From: Mercenaria mercenaria
Taxonomy: Eukaryota > Mollusca > Bivalvia > Venerida > Veneridae
DNA length: 64,000 nucleotides
NCBI RefSeq assembly: GCF_021730395.1
Contig: NC_069375.1
Location: forward strand, 65,437,501 to 65,501,500
Reading direction: 5' to 3'
The notes under the pieces were generated by a model. It did not search any database. It was given only the letters and a program-made list of their open reading frames with translations, and was not told where the DNA came from. How positions within the stretch are numbered: position 1 is the first letter of the stretch; each line of letters starts with the position of its first letter. This document shows, piece by piece, positions 22,720 to 34,700 of the stretch. The position numbers were made by a program, and so were the translations under genes.

Positions 22720-23536
22720 ACAAAATAGAGATATATGACTTTATTTAGGAATCGGAAAGTATACACGGGAAGCATACATCAAATGCTGCATTTTATGTGG
22801 AATAAGCTTGGCAACTCCCACAGTTGAGATCTAAAAGCTAGCTACTGTAATAAAATTGGAGAAGCAGCTATGTTATTTTATAAAGCTGAATGGAAAATTC
22901 TTATTAATCGAGACACTGGTACAAGTAGAGGTGGGGGAAATAAACTAAGGACGTATGAATTACTAAAGGAGGAATTTGTAACTGAAGATTATGTGAGGGT
23001 AAATATGACTTTTCCATTACTGCTCATGAACAGACTCAATCAAACCGAGTCTGCAATTTTCACTGTTTGCTTTGTTTTCGGTGCTTCCGAGGGATCTACT
23101 TTTCAGATTTTATCTAAAGCATAGAGCCTCTTTTACTAAATTTAGATTAGCGCCAATATGATTAGAGACAAGACGGTATCAAAACCTCAAAATCGAAGAC
23201 AGAATATGTCCCATTTTTAAATCTTCCGTAGAAAATGAAAAACAAATACTTCTCCAATGTTGTTCATATGATGAATTAAGGCAGCCAATATTAAACAAAG
23301 CATCTAATATAAACATGAATTTTGTTAATTTAACAGTAGATGAAAAACTAGTTTTGTACTCTCCAACAAAGATATGAGAATTCTGACCGTAAAAACCTGC
23401 TGCAGTATTCCTCAACTTAGATTTAACATCTTTTTTTATAAATAGGTTTCATTTTTAACACTGTATAAAAACACTGATGTTTTATCATTCTAAATAATGT
23501 CTTGATATAACATTTTGTTTTACTCTGTAGTAAGCC

Positions 23537-23579
23537 CGCCCGCTTAGCTCAGTAAGGAGAGCGTTGGTCTACGGATCGC
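23537..23579 (+). mobile_element. tRNA-Arg(ACG)-like fragment
   Basis: GCCCGCTTAGCTCAGTAAGG continues through AGCGTTGGTCTACGGATCGC, the 5' half of a tRNA with D arm and an ACG anticodon loop. The T arm is absent and AT-rich DNA follows. It is a tRNA fragment or the head of another SINE. Confidence 0.6.
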
Positions 23580-23617
23580 TCCTCAGTTTTATTATATAAA
23601 TATGTGTTGACGTTAAG

Positions 23618-23690
23618 CGATGTGTGTGTGTGTGCGTACGTATGTGCGTGTGTGCGTGCTTGCGTGCGTGTGTGTGCCTGTGAATGAACA
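23618..23690 (+). repeat. (GT)n/(GC)n-like microsatellite
   Basis: An interrupted TGTG, TGCG and CGTA array of about 70 bp. The minus-strand frame rich in His, Thr and Arg over it is an artefact. Confidence 0.85.
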
Positions 23691-23839
23691 ATTAACAGTG
23701 ATAATAAGTCTCCTGTTATTGGAAATTGAATGGCATTTTACTTTTACTGCATGCATAAATATAATATGCTTATTGTAAAATGATAAGACATAAATAAAGA
23801 CATAAGAAACAAAGATCATAATTATGCTTTCACACCCCC

Positions 23840-24235
23840 ACCCCTGAAAAAAATGTTTAAAAATGGGTCATCTAGGGTCAAAAACTAGGTCACTGGGTCA
23901 AATCAAAGAAAAACGTTGTGTATGGGATAGAAGCTGTATTTTTCAGTTGATCTTCATGAATTTTGGTCTGAATGATTTTCTTGATGAATTCTAGGTCAAG
24001 TTCGAATATGGGTCATCTTAGGTAAAAAACTAGGTCACAAGGTCAAATTAAAGAAACACCTTGTGTACGCAATAGGGGCTTCATTTTACCTTGGATATTC
24101 ATAAAATGTAGTCAGAATATTTACCATGATGAAATCTAGGCCGAGTTCAAATATGGGTCATCTGGGAAACATGTTTACTCTGTAATGATGTGTTTCTCAG
24201 GTGAGCAACCTAGGGCCATCTTGGTCCTCTTGTTT
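23840..24235 (+). repeat. Diverged tandem repeat, about 160-bp unit
   Basis: Units contain ATGGGTCATCTAGGGTCAAA, AAAACTAGGTCAC, GGTCAAATCAAAGAAA and CTAGGTCAAGTTCGAATATG, and recur about two and a half times. The array ends in TTCTCAGGTGAGCAACCTAG and GGTCCTCTTGTTTCA, a terminus I recall from many bivalve repeats. It may be the end of a larger non-autonomous transposon. Confidence 0.7.
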
Positions 24236-24739
24236 CATAAATATTTAGAATCCTTCGTCCTCTCTCTGACTCAACGACAGAATAATATCTCCAGCCGATA
24301 TGGTTGAAAAAAGGAATAGTACCATATCAGAAATGATTAGTTAAATGCATGTACTGAAGCGAATAATAAACACAATAAGATGTTATATAAAGACAAATAA
24401 TGCAAATAATATAAACAATCAAAAGAAAACGAAAAATACAGGTAAAGAATGGAACAGAAATACTGAATAAGAAAAACAAAAGAAACTTTACCTGAAAAAA
24501 AAACTAAACAAGAAATATCTTTAAAAATGATGGTCGGCGAATTGTAATAAGGAAAGAAGTTTATTCATTTTTCATCTAACATTCATCTTTCATCTAACAT
24601 TTTTCAAATTGCAAAACTAAACACCGCACTTTAACAATTTAAATCGTTCTCTTTTAATTTTTCGCAAAGGTTTCGTAGGGTTGCAATTTTGTTTCGTTTA
24701 TCCTTAGACGAATAATTACAGCAGTAGTTCGATGAAGAT

Positions 24740-25175
24740 TCATAAAGCGGTTCATGAGAAGAGGTCATTAAACGTGTTTATATTTTTAGCTAAATTGGTC
24801 CCTATCCCCATTTGTAACAAAATAGCAAGAGACCTTACGATATTGTTACACATCGAGTTTGATAAAAATCCATTACATTTTAGTGGTTAATGCGAAGAAA
24901 GGCATATCTACTTTTAGCTATAGTGGTCCCTAATAGGGCCCAAGTTCCTATATAAATAAATTTGGAAGAGGACCTTATAATGATGCTTCAGACCAAGTAT
25001 AACAAAGATCCACCAAGCTGTTCATGAGACGCTGTAGAAAGGCATTTCTAGTTTTAGCTGTAGCAGCCCCTAAAAGGGGTCAAATGTCCCAGCTGAACAA
25101 AGTTGGCTGCGGGCCTAATAAAGATGCTACAAATCAAGTTTGATTAGAATACATGAGAAAAAATCAATTAAAGGA
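24740..25175 (+). repeat. Diverged tandem repeat, about 140-bp unit
   Basis: Three degenerate units share AAGGCATTTCTAGTTTTAGC-like, GTGGTCCCTA, GACCTTATAATGATGCT and AAGTTTGATAAAAATCCA-like blocks. No coding frame crosses the units. Similar arrays are familiar from bivalve intergenic DNA. Confidence 0.65.
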
Positions 25176-25259
25176 TTTTTTTATTTATTATTTTTAGTTA
25201 TTTCTAAAATAGGCCAACTGATCCCGCTTTAACAATGTATATGTATATTCGCTATTCAT

Positions 25260-26120
25260 GAATCTTTGGACAATGACGTCACACCTATAAAAAGTGAAGG
25301 TCAAGCAAAACATACAATTGTTATTATTTCAATATTTCTGTTTCATAAGCAAATTTTGACCGCATAAGCAAAGTTTGACCGTAGTTATATCACATAGATA
25401 AACTGTATGCAACGTACCTTCATTTCAGTGTAAAATGAGATTCAGTCATTATATAGCATATATATAATGAAACAGATTTCAACTGAGTTCAATACATGCA
25501 TACAATACTAAAAAAAAAATATTCATATATAACAAATCAGTTAAATAATTTGTAACAAATATATCAAAGCAAACAAGTACTCATTTTAATATGCAAACTG
25601 AATAAGTCACAAAAGCAAGAAACATTTTCATATACAGACGACAATTGTAACAAGGAAAATCTTTTAAAAAGCACTTCTCTACATAAAAGACTTTTATCAC
25701 ACTCTTATTCATGTGATACGCAGACCGTATTCAGCTCTTTCTTTAATTTGATATATGTTGGTATTTGAACAGGTTTTTATCATATTTATTAAACTTACTT
25801 ATTATTTTGAGATATATCAATATTCTTGCTAAATATACTGAGCCAAAGTTGGCTTAAAAACTGTGAGCAGCGTCGTTTAGGATAAACGCTTTGTCTACAT
25901 TTCACTCAGCGCAGCACAGTCAACAGAGTGAAAGAAATTGACACTCTCGTCCAATCAGGCAGAGTGTTGCATAAATCTTCGGTTTTGATAAATTATCTAT
26001 AATGCGTTATTAAGTAGTTTGATTGGCAAACTGAAGTCACGTGGCATAGGAAAACGAAAACGAATTTAGACGGCGTCGCCGAAAAAAAACTAAAAAAAAA
26101 AACAACTCATGATGACTCGA
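25260..26120. other. Intergenic DNA, nothing recognised
   Basis: No gene is supported. The stretch is AT-rich with a few short A runs. Confidence 0.4.
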
Positions 26121-26757
26121 TCTCATACGGAAAACTCAGAGAAGACATGTGAGTTTTTAAATTATCTCTCGGCCACGAGATAAAAAAAAGTAAAAAAAGT
26201 TATCTCGTGGCCACAAGATGTTAAAAGTTAGAGGAAAACCAGACAAAAGAATGTTAACTCGTGACCACGTGATGTAAAAGATAATGCTAAATCGTGGCTA
26301 CATTTTGTGATCAGTTCTAATCAATCTTGCACACAACTTGTATTGGCATAATTTTTCGGTTCCTTTCGAAAACTGACCAGATCCAATCATGGGTATCATA
26401 GTTATGGCCACTTAAAGGGCCAACGTGTGTCATTTTGGCTTGTGAAAACGATAGAAACCACATTTTGCTATGAATTTTAATCAAACATGGGTTCAAGAGT
26501 TATGGCCCTTAAAAGGAAAAAAGAGCTTTTTTGGCTTTTGCAACCACATATATGGTTAAATACCTTAAACAACAATAGATCTTGGATTTCATGATGGAGC
26601 CAAAATGTGTTGATTTTTACCTTGTGAACACGATGGAAGTGACATTTTACATTTGAATGTTTATCTTGATGATTCCCATGTCAAGTTAACTCGTGGCCAC
26701 GAGATAGTATAGAAATAAAACTCACATGTCCCCTCTGAGCTTCCGTTATTTCATACA
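26121..26757. mobile_element. MITE-like element with TCTCGTGGCCACGAGA core
   Basis: The left end (ACGGAAAACTCAGAGAAG, then ACATGTGAGTTTT) is inverted at the right end (reverse complement ACGGAAGCTCAGAGGGGAC, then ATGTGAGTTTT). The palindrome ATCTCGTGGCCACGAGAT and its variants lie just inside both ends and recur at 26165-26300. The middle holds a degenerate repeat with AGTTATGGCC(C)TTAAA. It ends about 460 bp upstream of the TRIM-like start codon. Confidence 0.65.
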
Positions 26758-27219
26758 AAACGATTTACTGAATGTCTTTTGTTATCTGCAATTTAGCTGA
26801 CTGAGCTTTTGTGTCCTATACTGGATAGTTAAAATGAAACAAATACTGTTATCTACGTGTCAAGTAATGTACAAGCAATTGCAACTTTGAATGATTTAAT
26901 CAGTTATTATGACATGAACGCGTCCTAGGGTTTGCGCAGGAATTAGGTTATCATTTGGGATTGATATAAAAACTAGCGTTGACTTGCCAATCAACATAAC
27001 AATACGATCAAACTGATCTTTTATCAGATTTAGAAGGGTGCTAAATCAGTAAGAAGACAGACAAATAAGTGATCCTGTAGATGAAGTTGTGTATATAACT
27101 AGTTTTTACAAGACCGAGATTGAGTTCTCCGGAGTATAAAATTCCGTTATATCTTTTAACGTTTTAACATTAATGTCTTATCAAACTTAATATGTAGACA
27201 GATATTTAGGACATACAAG

Positions 27220-30200
27220 ATGGCTACCGGTGGTAAGTTATCTAGACGGTTCGAGGGCGAACATGAACCGTTTTATGACTTTGCATGTTCTTTATGTGAG
27301 GAAGAAGGAAGACATATAGAAGCTGCTAGATATTGTGAAGAATGTTTTGTTTACATGTGTGACTCTTGTGTTAGAAATCACAACAAATTTCCGCTGCACA
27401 GGAGTCATCAGTTGCTAGAGCAAAGCCAGTTTGGGAAAGTGACCAAGTCTAAACTTGTTTCACTTCCGACAAAGCGATGTTTGAAACATCCTGGGGAACT
27501 GATGAATATTTTCTGTGGAAACCATGACGTCGTATGTTGTAGCTCATGCAAGGTTCTCGAGCACAGGTATGTTTAATGTCGTTAACCGTATTGATATTCC
27601 ACAGCATGGAAGGCCACTGAGCCATGCTAATTGCCTAATGCTAAATGACAAATATATAATGCTAAACTCCAATTACACTTAAAATTTGAAAGTAACATCT
27701 ATGTTGTACCACAGAAAAGTGGTCTTGTTTTTTCCATTCGGTCAATTATAAAAAAGTTACGATATAGGTTATTTATAGTAAAACGAAGGGATGTTAATCT
27801 TTAAAAAAAATTCCAAACAAATTTTGTAAGTCCTCACAAAAATCCTTACCCGGTAAAGATAGGTCAAAATACACCTCAACATTGGATGTAATATGCATGT
27901 TGTACTACAAAACAGTGGTCTTGATTTTTCCCTACGACTAGTAATGAAAAAGTTGCAATATAAGAAGGGACCTGCGCATGGCACTCCGTCTCATGATGGT
28001 GTACAATTGTGCCAAGTAACATCAAAATCTCTCCATGCACGAAGAAGATATGGTTCGGACAAAGTTTTCATTCTTGTATACTTTGACCTCCAAGTGTGAC
28101 CTTGACCGTAGCTCTAGGGACCTGGTTCTTGCGCATGACACTCCGTCTTATGATGGTGAACAAATGTGCCAAGTTTCATCAAAATCTCTCCATGCATAAA
28201 GAAGAAAAGCTTTCATTCTTGTATCCTTTGACCTCCAAGTGTGACCTTGACCTTAGACCTACGGACCTGGTTTTTGCGCATGACACTCCGTATCATGATG
28301 GTGAACAATTGTGCCAAGTTAAATCAATATCCCTCCATGCATAAAGAAGATATGCACTGGACAAAGTCTGTGGATGCCGCCCAGCCGCCCACCCATCAGG
28401 GGCGTTCCCATAATACGTCCCGTTTTTCAAACGGGCGTATAAAAATTGTATTCTTACGGATTGTCATCGAACATGTTTAAGCACGAAATGACATAAAATA
28501 ATGTTCCAAAATTTCTGAATATTATTGTACTGTTCTACATCCAGTTACACCGGGTGATTCGAGATATATATAACTAATTGATGTTGCAGGTTATCATTCT
28601 AACTGGTATTTCACAAGAGTTTTAGCATCAACACGAGAACAAATTTAATGTTTGAAATGAACAGTAATATAGTCCTATTTCTAAAAAAGAAAAAACAACA
28701 ACACTTTGCATTGGGCCATATTCGAAAAATGTATCGCATTTGATAAAAAGTATTTCATGGCCGAGTGGTTAAGTTCGCTGACTTCAAATCACTTGCCTCT
28801 CATCGATGTGGGTTTGAGCCTCACTCGGGGCGTTGAATTCTTCATGTGAGGAAGCCAGCTGGCTTACAGAAGGTCGGTGGTTCTACCCAAGTGCCCGCTC
28901 GTGATGAAATAATGCATGGAGGGGCAACTAGGGTCTTCCTCCACCATTAAAGCTGGAAAGTCGCCATATGACCTATCATGTGTCGGTGCGACGTTAAATA
29001 AAAAAATGTTTAATCAGAAGTTTCATTTTCACTCTGCTGTCACCCCAAATTAAATTCACCGGCACTGCATCTTCCATTTTATGTAAACTACACATACGAA
29101 AAAACACATTTAATGTTAAAAGTTATTAATTGATATAGCCCTAGTGTTGTGCAGTGAAAAATCAGAAAAATCGTTATAAATAAGTAATCAAACAATGTCT
29201 ATTTCTAATATAGAAACTACAATAAGGATAAATTATTCAATAATTTTATGTTGCTAAAATCCTAAATGATGAAAATTCTATATGCTTTCATTAGAGATGA
29301 GAAAAAGTTGGGATGTCTGAAGATGTCAAAACTTTATTGCCACATTATGCACTTTAATCTTTGTCAGTCGATAATTTGCTAAAAGGTTTCTTTTTACAGA
29401 TTTCATTCTAAATGCATTTATGATAAGGTCATTGTTATCGTCTGGATAATTTAAATATGAAGACTTCCTGACTGATAAGGCGCCGATGGCTGTCAAAACG
29501 TGTTAATATTTTAAATACTTGTAATTTATTTACCATGTACACTTTCTTGAATGTGATTGGTTTATACTGTTAATTACAGTCATAATAAGGGTAATTTTAA
29601 ATGGTCAGTTATTTTATGTTGAGATCAAATATTTTTTCATGACAGCATGTTTCTAAGAGATTTGGATTTCCAAATAGAAACATCATAATCAACTAGAAAT
29701 TCCACTAGAAACACTCGAATTGTTAATACTTAAATCTTTTTTACTAATTGTTATACTACCGTCATAACGGATAACCATGTGAAATTTTTTGATTGTTTAT
29801 TTAAAACTGTGGTTTTCCACTGAAGAAAAATAAAGAAGATATTATGGAACTTTGTTTTATAATTCGGATATGATAAGTAGTGCCATAGTACCTATATCGT
29901 CCATAATAATTTTCGGCATTACAATATATCAAAAACACTTTGCACTGGACTTGAAAAATGTATAACATTGAATATAATTTTTTTCATGTTTCATTTTCCA
30001 TCTGCTCTTGTCCCGTATAGGTTATATTCATTATAACGTAAAAAACACACTGCGTAAAAATACTTAATATCTTATTTTATGAATTTAATCGACTTTGGTT
30101 ATTGCAAATGAATGTGCATGATAACATATTTTAAGTAATCTCTAACTTGTACGCTAATTGTCTTATATAAAATTCAACTGACAGTTATTATCTCATGTCT

Positions 30201-31688
30201 TATCAGTCTTTATTTAAAATACTTTCTTTTTTTTATTGCAGCAACTGTGATAAAACCAAACATTTGATCGATGCGGCTAAAGGTATACAGAAAAGCAAAG
30301 AGTACCAAACTGTCAAACAAGAAACCCGTGCTCTCCTGAACGATGCCGTTAGAGTTCTTGCAGACCGAGAAACAGATATTTCTCGTACCGAGGCTGAAAA
30401 ACAAGAAGTCAAGCACATTATTGCTGACTTTAGAAACAAAGTCAATAAGAAGTTTGATGACCTGGCGCAAAAAACTCTCAATGCTTTATATGATAAAGCG
30501 AAAATTATCGTAAGCAGTTGCGAACAAGATACAAAAGATCTTGCTGTCATAAAATCAACAGCTGAGGACACGTTGAAACGGCTGGTGTCATTCACTGGAG
30601 ATAATGAATGCGATCTGTTTTTACAAGTCAAAACCGGCAAGAAGTTCTTGAGTAATGCTAAACAGGAAGTTTGTACTATCTCGGAGACGGTACAGAAAGA
30701 TGCTATTACTTTTAGGATAGACCAGGAAATCGAGCAATACTTTAGTTCAGTTGATATGTTGGGCACCTTTACAGATATCTCTATGAACGCAAATCAACTT
30801 TCATCAGCAACCACAGACACGCATGAGAGCCAGTCATGTACATCTACGTCGTCCCCACAGACGTCTCCGGATAATCGTTATCCGCGTTCTAAATACGAAA
30901 CACAGCTATATGCTCAAATTGATGTAAAAGAGAAATCTGATAAAAAGGTGTGTAGTATATCAGGCATCTGTCAGCTACCAGACGAAACAATCCTTATTGT
31001 TGATTATAACAATAATAAGCTGAAGAGACTAGACCAGTCATATAAACTTCTCGATTCGCTGCGACTACACAATGGTCCATGTAGTATATGTAATGTTGGT
31101 TCTGATGAGGTTGCTGTGTCTCTGCTTTTTGCTCAGAAAGTTCAGTATATATCTGTAAAAAAGAAACTGAGATTGACGAGGTCGTTCAGTACAGGTAACA
31201 TCTGTAGAGGAATTGTTTATGCTGAAGATAAACTATATGTCTGTTGTGGCTATAGATTTGATTCATCTTCCTGTTGTATAGAAGTGTATAACAACGTTGG
31301 TCAGTTACATCATTCTATAAGTGGACTTTCTCCCGATCACTGGTATATCACAGTCACAGATGATGGTCAGCATCTTCTTGTTACAAGCTGGAGCAGTAGT
31401 AAGATAACTATGCTGGATCTGACTGGTAATGTAGTCAACACGTTCAGTAATAGGGACTTGACAGCACCTAATGGCATATGCACTGATGGTAAAGGCCAGG
31501 TCTTTATCTGCGGGATCACCAGTAACACAGTTGTACAGTTGGAACCCAAGCAGCAGAAGATAGACGTGATCCTGGGAGAGAAAGATGATATCAAGAAGCC
31601 TTTTCAAATTTGCTTAGACAGAAAGCAGTCGAGAATATTGGTTTCTTGTGATGAATCATCTTATTTGTTAGTATTCAGTTTGACATAG
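27220..31688 (+). CDS. B-box/beta-propeller TRIM-like protein, two coding exons
   Basis: Exon 1 is 27220-27566 (donor GTATGT) and exon 2 is 30242-31688 (acceptor TTTTATTGCAG). Together they give 1794 nt, 597 aa, with phase kept. The start sits in a good context (AAGATGG). Zinc ligands of a first B-box are C23, C26, C39, C42, C47, C50, H54 and H60/H63. The second has C87, H90, C99, H102, C107, C110 and H115, with the last part on exon 2. A charged helical region predicted to coil (about 120-245) is followed by a Ser/Thr linker and a repeat region (about 265-597) with NHL-like strands such as GICQLPDETILIVDYNNNKL and APNGICTDGKGQVFICG. No RING is encoded, so ubiquitin ligase activity cannot be assumed. 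Bivalves have many such genes, several linked to immunity. A fossil retroelement begins about 60 bp past the stop. Confidence 0.88.
27690..27970 (+). repeat. Two-copy repeat at the start of TRIM-like intron 1
   Basis: A block with TGTTGTAC(C/T)ACA(G/A)AA followed by AGTGGTCTTG and TTTTTCC occurs at about 27700 and 27897. AAAAAGTT(A/G)CRATATA follows each time. The spacing is about 200 bp. Confidence 0.6.
27970..28370 (+). repeat. Tandem repeat, 145-bp unit, in the TRIM-like intron
   Basis: Nearly three units carry GCGCATGACACTCCGTC, ATGATGGTGAACAA, AATCTCTCCATGCATAAAGA and TTTGACCTCCAAGTGTGACC. Homologous points lie 145 bp apart (for example 28096 and 28241). The unit length is not a multiple of three. 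The frames seen in it are repeat-driven, not exons. Confidence 0.8.
28756..29006 (+). mobile_element. tRNA-derived SINE (copy 3)
   Basis: A full copy in plus orientation: head GGCCGAGTGGTTAAG, B-box-like GTGGGTTTGAGCC, body GGCGTTGAATTCTTCATGTG and GCCCGCTCGTGATGAAATAA, and tail TGCGACGTTAAATAAAAAAA. It lies in the intron of the TRIM-like gene in sense orientation. Confidence 0.88.
29010..30190. other. Rest of TRIM-like intron 1, nothing recognised
   Basis: AT-rich intron sequence with no repeat family or exon recognised. A pyrimidine-rich tract (30222-30238) precedes the acceptor. Confidence 0.5.
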
Positions 31689-31747
31689 GGCCTAAGGAAT
31701 CGAAAGAAGAACATCTGAAAACATCGGCACGGATATCATTTGAAGAT

Positions 31748-34700
31748 ATATAATTCTTTTCGCTTAAACATAGTGAATTAGAAAAGAACTACTTCGCCTC
31801 GTATTGTTCCTGACGGACCACTGCGGGGCGCTATTTCGCGCTCTTGTGAGCAATATTTTCTCACATTGCGGAGTGGTTAGTTCACTTCAGCGCTTGGTCA
31901 CTCGACTGTCAACATGTCCGTAGAAAATTTTTCTTTGACAACAGATAATAATACTTTGATAACGGCACATTTAGCTGAGATTTCCCGACAGCTCTCACAG
32001 CATAGAAAAGAAGGTATAGCCTTGAGAGAAGAAGACCGTGGTACTAACGCTACAGTTGGCAAAGAAGTCAACAAATTAAAGTCGGACATTGATATTCAGC
32101 GGAAACGACAGGGCAATAGAATACAGTACGTATTTAACTTTGAAATTATTGACTTTTTGAAACAAACTGTTTGGGCTATTGACAATAGCAAACCACAATA
32201 TTGTCGAGAAGTTCTAAATGAGGCATTGGAAAATGTCAACAAAGTTAACGTCAGAAAATTATTCGTATCGCCGACAGCTATGAAGGAGGCTGAGACATAG
32301 TCAATTGCTACACTTCTAACCCAATGGATAGCGATTCTGAAAACGAAACTAAACTTCGCAAGGCCAAAAATCAGGCTCTCAAGAGACGGAAATCAAAGTT
32401 GGCCCAACGTTTGCAGTCAGCACGTAAAGCACCTCCTGCTTCTGTTACTTTTGGTGCTTTGTTCAACTATCTGCTTATCGTAACTACCCTCAGAAGGGAA
32501 TATTTCAACATTTCCAACAAGGGGAGGAAGGTTTTTTCGAGGCTCCGGCAACTTCTAAGCTAGACCAGTCGCCTACGGCTCATGCTTTTCATGTGGCTCC
32601 TTCGAACACTTTCGACGATCATGTCCCTAATCCGCTACAGGGTTCGACAGCGACAGATCCGGTCAGGTGTCCGCCAAAAAGTAGAGATTCTCAAGAATAC
32701 ACTATGGACGATGAGTATTTTTCACATTCTGTTAGTTTCAGTTAAAAATGCAGATTCAAAATTGACAAAAGACTATTTTGAATATGAATCTGTACAAAAA
32801 GACAGTTTGGTTAGAAGTCGTTTGAGAGATTATTTATCTTTTTGGCAATCTATAGGTGCAAGTAATTTTATACTTGATACTATTTCACAAGGCCATAAAA
32901 TACCTTTTTTATTCAGAACACGCGTCTTTATTTTTATGTATCAATAAATCTGCTTTAGATAACAGCGATTTTGTAAGTGAAGCTATATCAGAATTATTGG
33001 ATAGAAATTTAGTCGAGCAATGTGACTGCATTCCTAACATAGTTAATCCGCTCACAGTTTCAGTCGGAGATAACGGAAAAAACGTCTGATTCTTGACCAC
33101 AAAGTAGTAAATAAACATTTATTGAAACAGTATTTCAGGTATGAAGATATCAAAGTCGAATTATCTTTTTTGGACAAAAACTTTTGGATGATTAAATTTG
33201 ATATACTTCATTGAAATTTTTCCATCACATATTAAATTTTGGGGTTTTTCATGGAAAGACAAAAAGGGAATTACCAAGTATTATAAATGTTTAGTATTAC
33301 CATTCGGATAATCAACAATTAAGTCTATTAAAATATATTTAGCAAGGTTACAAGACAATTAATTTCAAAGTGGAGAGCAGAAGGTAAAAAAGTACTTATG
33401 TTTCTAGACGATGGTTTTGGGTGCGATTCTAGTTATGAAGGTACTTTATCTCTCGGGGTTTCAGTCAAACAGGGCCTCATTCTTTAAGGGTTTGTTCCCA
33501 AGTCAGAAAAAATGTATTTGGGTACCAGTACAACATTTACAATACCTAGGAAATGATATTGATTCAGTATCTGAATTGATATCCACACCTCAAACTAGAA
33601 TTGACAAAAGTCTTAAGACATTGGATAATTTGTCATATAGCATTGTGAAACACATGTTCAATCGCTGGCTAGTTTTGTTGGTCAAGTGATTTCAATGTCT
33701 ATTGTCATAGGTAAAATTTCTCAAATTATGACCAGATTTGTTAGTATGGACATAGCTACAGTCCATCACTGGGAGTTTTATGAAAACTTGTCTCCAGAGA
33801 GTAAGGACCAGTTAGAATTCTGGAAAAGAGAGTTACTTCATTTGAATTTTAGAAAGCTGTTTGAGTGCTTCTCTTCTATAAAAATGTTTATTTAGATGTT
33901 ACATCTCTAGCTTACGGTGGTTACGAAGTAAGTGCATATGGTAATATAGCACACGGTGTGTGGTCACCGGTAGAGTCTGTACGGTCCTCCACATGGAGAA
34001 AACTCAAGGCAGTTTACAGAGTTTTGAAATCTTTAGCTCATTTGCTACGGTATCAAAGAGTTAAATGGTTTACAGACAACCAGCCAGTGAGCAAAATCGT
34101 AGATAAAGGTTCAATGGTTTATGATTTGCAGTCTATAGCTTTAGACATATACAAATTTTGCGTAAATTGTTCGACTATTATTGATATTGAATGCATATCT
34201 AGGTCAGAGAACGAAAAGGCTGATTTTCTTCCTAATATTTGCGACTTTGATGACTGGGGTATTTCTTATACCATTTTGGATTTAGTACAGAGTAAATGGG
34301 GTCCGCTAGAAGTTGACTGGTTCGCTTCCGATCACAATGCTAGATTGCCAGTTTTTATTCTAGATTTTTGAATATTAATTCAAGCGGTATAGATGCATTC
34401 ACAGAAGATTGGTCCGGAAAGTTCGGACTTTTTGTTCCACTAATATCATAAGTTCATAGAGTACTTAAGAAAATGGTCACAGACAAAGTTCAAGGTGTTC
34501 TTATTGTTCCCCACTGGACATCTGCTAATTACAGACCAATTTTATGTCCAAATGGGGTTTTTACAAACCATATTCTTGAATGGATGCATTTACCAACAAA
34601 AAGAGAATTTTACATCTGTTGTAAAAATGGAAAAGGTATTTTCGAGAATAAAGATTTATGTTTTAATATACTGGTTATCCGGTTTAGTTATAATAGGGGG

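Larger units (their letters stand above)
20215..23425 (+). mobile_element. Decayed non-LTR retrotransposon (LINE), split by a foldback element
   Basis: Reverse transcriptase blocks are visible in order: an IISPIPK-like motif and RGIPL block (about 20355-20420), ILNHRLFKWTENNDILSDEQ (20443-20500), a FIDYRKAYDLIDRNIL block (about 20615), GLRQGCSLSPMLFNLFSNDL (about 20790-20850) and LLNADYVVL in place of LLYADDIVL (about 20915). The C-terminal part resumes after the insertion, with NKLRTYELLKEEF (about 22938) and a basic/Cys tail region (RHRASF-like, then NLKIEDRICPIF near 23185). Several shifts and stops break the frame. It is dead and clearly older than the 21344-22719 element inside it. A further short insertion seems to lie at about 23015-23125. 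Confidence 0.8.

Noticed and set aside
23840-28370. Possible CRISPR-like arrays
   Set aside because: The repeats are long, diverged and directly abutting, without regular unique spacers; this is eukaryotic satellite-like DNA.
28096-28480. Repeated MTLT... frames in the TRIM-like intron
   Set aside because: They fall in a 145-bp tandem repeat; the unit is not a multiple of three and no exon signals surround it.
30195-30241. Upstream ATG of the long exon 2 frame as a real start
   Set aside because: The segment is the polypyrimidine tract and acceptor of the intron; splicing from 27566 restores the second B-box in frame.
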